Part shown: piece by piece, positions 7,854 through 11,175 of the stretch
How positions within the stretch are numbered: the first letter of the stretch is position 1
How the letters are laid out: every line of letters starts with the position of its first letter
Assembly (NCBI GenBank): GCA_025964215.1
Contig: JAOPZG010000527.1
Location: 1 to 11,175, forward strand
Length of the DNA: 11,175 bases
DNA from: Conexibacter sp.
Lineage (GTDB): Bacteria; Actinomycetota; Thermoleophilia; Solirubrobacterales; Solirubrobacteraceae
Direction of reading: 5' to 3'
Translations under genes and position numbers: made by a program
The notes under the pieces: model-generated
Seen by the model: the letters and a program-made list of their open reading frames with translations, nothing else
Databases searched by the model: none
What the model was told of the DNA's origin: nothing

Positions 7854-8478
7854 GGGCGGCGGCCGCGTCGGAGGCGAGGAAGGCGACGGTCTGCGCCACG
7901 TCGTCGGGGACGAGCGTCCGCGGGAGCGCCTGACGGGCGAGCGCCGCTCCGAACGCCTCCGGCGGCAGGTCGCCGCGCGCCGCCGGCGTGTCGGTGAGGC
8001 CGGGCGCGACGGCGGTGACCGCGATGCCGTCGGGCCCGAGCGCGCGGGCGAGCGCCCGCGTCAGCGCGATCACCGCGCCCTTGCTCGTGACGTAGGCGAG
8101 CATGTCGGCGGCGGGCGGATCCCAGACCGTGTCGGAGACGATGCTGATGATCCGGCCGAAGCCGCCGGCGGCCATGCCGGGCGCGAACGCCTGCGCGAGC
8201 AGGAGCGCCGACTCCACGTTGACCGCCTGGACCCGCCGCCACGTGGCGAGGTCGACCTCGGCCAGCGCCGCGCGGTCGAACGCCGCCGCCGCATGGACCA
8301 GCACATCCACCCGGCCATGCTCGGCGAGGATGCCGGCAGCCGCCTCCCGCACGGCCTCGGCATCGGCGAGATCGCACGGCCGATCGAGGACGACGACATG
8401 GTGGTCGCTCGCGCCCAGCGCCGCCACGATCGCGCCACCGATCGCACCCGCGCCGCCCGTGACGACCGCAACCCTCAA
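7807..8478 (-). CDS. Classical SDR family NAD(P)-dependent oxidoreductase
   Basis: A 223-residue protein starting MRVAVVTGGAGAIGG. The nucleotide motif TGGAGAIG is at 7-14, and Asp32 at the end of strand two (VVVLDRP) favours NAD(H). The catalytic set is complete: S115 in ISIVSD, Y129 and K133 in AYVTSKGA, followed by TAVAPGLTDTP (155-165). NNAG is replaced by VHAAA, as in a number of SDRs. It is shorter than the usual 250 because the N-terminal segment and helices are compact. The start is TTG at 8478-8476, overlapping the upstream FAD gene stop as TTGA, with GAGGG (8487-8483) 4 bases upstream; no ATG or GTG fits. It is the last gene of the minus-strand operon. In contrast to the plus-strand SDR it should be a normal dehydrogenase or reductase. 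Confidence 0.9.
   Translation of the reverse strand: MRVAVVTGGAGAIGGAIVAALGASDHHVVVLDRPCDLADAEAVREAAAGILAEHGRVDVLVHAAAAFDRAALAEVDLATWRRVQAVNVESALLLAQAFAPGMAAGGFGRIISIVSDTVWDPPAADMLAYVTSKGAVIALTRALARALGPDGIAVTAVAPGLTDTPAARGDLPPEAFGAALARQALPRTLVPDDVAQTVAFLASDAAAALTGQVLCPDGGLVLR
7830..7850. terminator. Candidate bidirectional hairpin in the tail-to-tail gene overlap
   Basis: CCGGGCA (7830-7836) and TGCCCGG (7844-7850) form a perfect 7-bp stem with a 7-base loop, inside the 47-base overlap of the two converging genes and just before the plus-strand stop at 7851-7853. Its place suits a shared terminator, but there is no T-tract on either strand and the bases also encode the conserved LCPDGG stretch of the SDR. 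Chance is a real alternative. Confidence 0.3.
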
Positions 8479-8490
8479 GTAACCCTCAAG
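8470..8490. repeat. Tandem 10-base direct repeat at a gene junction
   Basis: AACCCTCAAG occurs at 8470-8479 and again at 8481-8490, a period of 11 bases with a single T between. On the minus strand it reads as two copies of CTTGAGGGTT-type sequence. One copy supplies the TGA stop of the FAD gene and the TTG start of the SDR; the other supplies the GAGGG upstream of that start. It directly abuts the palindrome at 8490-8504. Confidence 0.75.
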
Positions 8491-9914
8491 GGGGTCTGAC
8501 CCCCGGCGCGCGTCGCCCGCTGCGCCGCGTCCTCGCCCGCGATGCGGCCGAAGACGAGCGCGTCGGTGAGACCGCCGCCGTGGTCGATGAGGTGGCCCCA
8601 GATGAGGCTGACGGCGCCGGCGGCGTAGAGGCCGGGGATGGCGGAGCCACCGGCGTCGAGCACGCGGGCGGCGGCGTCGTGGCGCGGGCCGCCGGTCGTG
8701 CCGGCGACGCCGGGCCAGGTCTCGATGGCGTACAAGTCGGTCTCGTCGAGGGCGACGAGGGTCTCGGGATCGCGGTGGAAGCGCGCGTCGCGCCGCGCCT
8801 CGACGGCCGCGCGGTACTCGGCCAGCGTGGTTGCGAGCACCGTGGGGTCGAGGCCGGTCGCGGCGGCGAGCTCCGCCACGCCGCGCCCCTGCTTCACCCA
8901 CCCGCGCGCGACCTCCGCGCGGTTGTCGGTGGACCAGCTGTAGGCGTTGGGCGTGCCGAGCAGGCCGTTGAGCGGACCGGCGGCGAGCGCGGCGCCGTCG
9001 AGGATCGTCCAGCTCGGCAGCCGCGGCCGGTTCGGGTTGTGCGGGAGGTAGGTCGACAGCGCGCGCAGCCGGTCGTGGACCTCGTAGCCGGTCTCGTCGG
9101 CGAAGCGCCGGCCGTCGGCGTCGACCATCAGGAAGCCGGGCGCGAAGAGGTCGATCGCGAACGGCGCCGGGAACTCCGGCGTCCGGAACGCGAACCACCC
9201 GAAGAACCCGTACATATGCCACAACGCGGCGCCGGCGGCCTGTCCGAGCCGCAGCCCGTCGCCGGTGTTCGCCTGGTGGCCGACCGGCCACGCCGGGCCG
9301 AGCGGCAGGTACGCGTCGGCGAGCCCCGCATCGCCCTCGAAGCCGCCGCACGCGAGGATGACGCCGCCGCGGGCGGCGATCGGCTCGTCGCCGACGACGA
9401 CGCCGGAGACCGCGCCGTCGTCTCCGCGCAGCAGCTCGGTCGCGCGCGCGTCGCGCTCCACCGCGACGTCGCGCTCGCGGACGGCGGCGTCGAGCGCGTC
9501 CCAGAGCGCGAGGCCGCGGCGGCCCTCGCCGCCGGAGACCACGCGGTAGGCGATCTCGTGGCCGGCCGGGAAGTGGGGCCAGGAGGGGAAGGGCGCGGGG
9601 AAGCGGATCGGCGGCGGCGCGAAGCGCTCGGTCTCGGCGCCGAGGGCGTGGAGCCAGGCGTCGAGCGCGTGCAGGCCGTTGATGTAGGCGTCGATCACCG
9701 CGCGATCGGTGCGGCCGAAGGTGAGCGCCTCGACGTGCTCCGCCGCGGCAGGGTCCGGCGCGTCCCACAGGAACCCGCCGCTGTGGATCGCGTTGCCGCC
9801 GCCCGTCGCCGTCTTCTCCAGCACGAGCACGCTGCGGCCGGCGTCGTGCGCGGCGATCGCCGCAGCCGCGCCGGCCGGGCCGTAGCCCACGACCACGACG
9901 TCGGCGCCGCGCAT
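8475..9914 (-). CDS. FAD-dependent oxidoreductase, fumarate reductase/ketosteroid dehydrogenase type
   Basis: A 479-residue FAD_binding_2-family flavoprotein. The N-terminus MRGADVVVVGYGPAGAAAAI carries GxGxxG (10-15), with E33 at the end of the second strand binding the ribose, followed by GGGNAIHSGGFLW. The C-terminal block has TTGGPRHDAAARVLD, then IPGLYAAGA and HGGGLTDALVFGRIAG, the second FAD-contact region typical of flavocytochrome c fumarate reductases and 3-ketosteroid delta-1-dehydrogenases. These enzymes add or remove hydrogen across a C-C bond next to a carbonyl, so a desaturase or ene-reductase role is likely but unproven. The ATG at 9914 has AAGG (9925-9922) 7 bases upstream and overlaps the VOC stop by one base (TGATG). 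The last residues, GGQTPLRVT, are encoded by the palindrome and tandem repeat at 8470-8504 and look like an acquired tail. Confidence 0.9.
   Translation of the reverse strand: MRGADVVVVGYGPAGAAAAIAAHDAGRSVLVLEKTATGGGNAIHSGGFLWDAPDPAAAEHVEALTFGRTDRAVIDAYINGLHALDAWLHALGAETERFAPPPIRFPAPFPSWPHFPAGHEIAYRVVSGGEGRRGLALWDALDAAVRERDVAVERDARATELLRGDDGAVSGVVVGDEPIAARGGVILACGGFEGDAGLADAYLPLGPAWPVGHQANTGDGLRLGQAAGAALWHMYGFFGWFAFRTPEFPAPFAIDLFAPGFLMVDADGRRFADETGYEVHDRLRALSTYLPHNPNRPRLPSWTILDGAALAAGPLNGLLGTPNAYSWSTDNRAEVARGWVKQGRGVAELAAATGLDPTVLATTLAEYRAAVEARRDARFHRDPETLVALDETDLYAIETWPGVAGTTGGPRHDAAARVLDAGGSAIPGLYAAGAVSLIWGHLIDHGGGLTDALVFGRIAGEDAAQRATRAGGQTPLRVT
8490..8504. repeat. REP-like 15-base palindrome at the 3' end of the FAD gene
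   Basis: GGGGGTCTGACCCCC is a perfect inverted repeat (7-base arms around a single T). It lies in frame at the end of the FAD gene, where the minus strand encodes GGQTP. Palindromes with the core GGGGTCAGACCCC resemble the REP-type repeats spread at gene ends in some bacterial genomes, from memory and not checked here. Only this one copy was seen in the window. Confidence 0.6.
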
Positions 9915-10429
9915 CAGGGCGCCTTGCGCAGCGGGTCGGCGCCGTCCCAGCCCTCGGCGGCGGCGCGCATCATGGCGTAGAACCCCAACAACGGCGGCGC
10001 GCTCTGGAGCACCTCGATCGGGTGGCCGAGCAGCGGCCCGCCGTGGAACCACGCGGCCGAGACCGGCCCGCTGCGGCCGGTGTGGAAGCGGTGGCAGCCG
10101 AGCGCCTCCAGTCGCGCCGTCTCGGCCGCGAGGTCGTCGGCGAGCCACGCGACGTGGCCGGTGCCGCCGCCCGGCGCGACGAACGCCTCGCGCAATCCCG
10201 CGGGCTGCGCGTCGTGGACGACCGTCAGCTCCACGAACAACGGCCCCCACGCGCCGAAGGCCGAGGAGTGGTCGTACACGGCGGGACCGCCGTCGTACGT
10301 CACCTCGTCGAACGCCAGGTGCTCGATCGCGAAGAACGGCCCGGCGCCGAGCGTGGCGACCGCGTCGCGCACGCCGCTCGCGAGATCCTCGACCACGTAG
10401 CCCACGTGATGGATCGGCGGCGCCGTCAT
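9914..10429 (-). CDS. VOC superfamily protein, methylmalonyl-CoA-epimerase-like N-terminus
   Basis: A 171-residue protein starting MTAPPIHHVGYVVEDLASG, followed by LGAGPFF, a pattern shared with the Glyoxalase_4/methylmalonyl-CoA epimerase-like branch of the VOC superfamily. Candidate metal ligands are H8, E67 (LFVELT), H92 (TGHVAWLADD) and E139 (HPIEVLQ), so both modules look functional. About 30 residues follow the second module and end in a Trp/Asp-rich tail, longer than the plus-strand VOC protein, and the two are not close copies. The start overlaps the methyltransferase stop as ATGA, and its own stop overlaps the FAD gene start by one base. It may isomerise or cleave the compound handled by the neighbouring FAD enzyme; the reaction cannot be named from sequence. 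Confidence 0.87.
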   Translation of the reverse strand: MTAPPIHHVGYVVEDLASGVRDAVATLGAGPFFAIEHLAFDEVTYDGGPAVYDHSSAFGAWGPLFVELTVVHDAQPAGLREAFVAPGGGTGHVAWLADDLAAETARLEALGCHRFHTGRSGPVSAAWFHGGPLLGHPIEVLQSAPPLLGFYAMMRAAAEGWDGADPLRKAP

Positions 10430-11175
10430 GCGCTGCGCCGCCCGATCGCGAACCGAAAGATGTTGTCCATGCTGATGCTCCCGTCGTCCTGCGTGAAGGG
10501 CACGATCGCGTCGGCCAGCGCCGCGCGGACCGCCGCCTCGCCGGCCACCGCCATCGTCCGCGCGCCGCCGGCCGAGCAGAGCAGCGAGCGGATCGTCGTC
10601 TCGGCATCGCCGTGGCCCCACGTCACCGGCACCTCGCCGGCCTCGACCGGTTCCAGGCCCGCGGCGGCCAGCAGCTCCTCCAGCCCGCCCGGCGCCGAGA
10701 GCGCGTAGGGGACGTAGCCGGACGCGACCTCCGGCGGCATCAGCGCCTTCATCGCGAGGTGCAAGGCGGTGGACTCGCACCGCTCGGGCTCGGCGAACGT
10801 CGTCGCGGCGACGAGCCCGCCGACCCGCACGACCCGCGCCGCCGCGCGCAGCGCCGCGACCGGGTCGGCCGCGAACTGGAAGCTGTTGAAGCCGACGACG
10901 GCGTCGAAGGACCCGTCGTCCCACGGCAGCTCCTCCAGCGCGCCCGCGCGGAAGTCGCCGTCCGGCACGCGCTCGCCCGCGATCGCCAGCAGCGCCTCCG
11001 TCGCGTCGAGGCCGGAGACCGACGCGCCGCGCTCGGCCGCCATCTGTGCCGCCAGGCCCGACCCGCAGCCGGCGTCCAGGAGCGCGCCGGTGCCCACGCG
11101 ATCCAGGACCGCTGCGAAGAGCGGGACGTTCTGCGGCTCCGCGAGCTCCGCCCAGTCGCGCGGGCGCCCGCCCCA
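10426..11175 (-). CDS. Class I SAM-dependent methyltransferase, 5' end outside window
   Basis: 249 codons are open to the window edge, beginning WGGRPRDWAELAEPQNVPLF. There is an internal in-frame GTG at 11097, but the preceding 26 codons carry the conserved W-x-x-x-x-x-D-W-A-E-L-x-E-P start of this family, so the true start lies just beyond the window. Motif I is LLDAGCGSG (residues 32-40 of the visible part), followed by VSGLDATEALL with the SAM-ribose acidic residue, and motif-IV-like LPWDDGSFDAVVGFNSFQF then RVVRVGGLVA. It would transfer a methyl group from S-adenosylmethionine to a small molecule; the substrate is not evident. It is the first visible gene of the minus-strand operon and is coupled to the VOC gene by an ATGA overlap, so its substrate is probably shared with the enzymes downstream. 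Confidence 0.88.
   Translation of the reverse strand, partial: WGGRPRDWAELAEPQNVPLFAAVLDRVGTGALLDAGCGSGLAAQMAAERGASVSGLDATEALLAIAGERVPDGDFRAGALEELPWDDGSFDAVVGFNSFQFAADPVAALRAAARVVRVGGLVAATTFAEPERCESTALHLAMKALMPPEVASGYVPYALSAPGGLEELLAAAGLEPVEAGEVPVTWGHGDAETTIRSLLCSAGGARTMAVAGEAAVRAALADAIVPFTQDDGSISMDNIFRFAIGRRSA

Noticed and set aside
8479..9768. Upstream extension of the minus-strand SDR frame
   Set aside because: The frame is open far upstream, but that part is a shadow of the FAD gene. SDR homology starts at the TTG at 8478, where the upstream stop overlaps.
8580..9980. Plus-strand open frame of 466 codons opposite the FAD gene
   Set aside because: Its Gly/Val/Arg/Glu-rich sequence matches no family and it is fully antisense to a clear FAD_binding_2 protein.
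11095..11097. GTG as the start of the methyltransferase
   Set aside because: The frame stays open to the window edge and the preceding 26 codons carry conserved N-terminal family residues, so the gene is partial.

Overview
The window is very GC-rich, and nearly all of it is coding. Genes abut or overlap by 1-8 bases, GTG and TTG starts are used, and third codon positions are almost always G or C. With an Ala/Thr/Ser-rich lipoprotein linker and a fused LivHM permease, this suggests an actinobacterium. I lean towards Thermoleophilia/Solirubrobacterales-type soil lineages, but that is an impression from style, not a proven placement.

Plus strand, 1-7853: the 3' end of a type-B carboxylesterase is followed by an 82-base gap and then a tight operon. 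It encodes a complete high-affinity branched-chain-amino-acid-type (HAAT) ABC importer: two ATPases (LivG-like, LivF-like), a lipoprotein substrate-binding protein, and one 673-residue permease that fuses LivH and LivM. It continues through 4-base stop/start overlaps into a VOC (glyoxalase-fold) protein, a short-chain dehydrogenase (SDR) whose catalytic Tyr position is His, and a berberine-bridge-type flavoprotein with both residues for bicovalent FAD attachment. A strong hairpin lies between the binding-protein and permease genes.

Minus strand, 11175-7807: a second coupled operon converges on the first. It encodes a SAM methyltransferase (5' end outside the window), a VOC protein, a fumarate-reductase/ketosteroid-dehydrogenase-type FAD protein and an SDR with an intact catalytic set. 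The two operons overlap tail to tail by 47 bases.

Together the arms look like an uptake-and-modification locus for an unidentified small molecule. The esterase may release it, the ABC importer bring it in, and two parallel sets of VOC, SDR and flavoprotein enzymes oxidise or isomerise it, with a methyltransferase on one side. HAAT importers are known for amino acids and also for aromatic acids, so the family does not fix the substrate. Two sequence elements stand out: the 14-bp perfect hairpin inside the importer operon, and a 15-base REP-like palindrome with an adjoining tandem repeat that supplies the last codons of the FAD protein and lies at the start of the next gene. No tRNA, rRNA, CRISPR array, insertion sequence or transposase was seen, and no stretch longer than about 80 bases lacks a gene.
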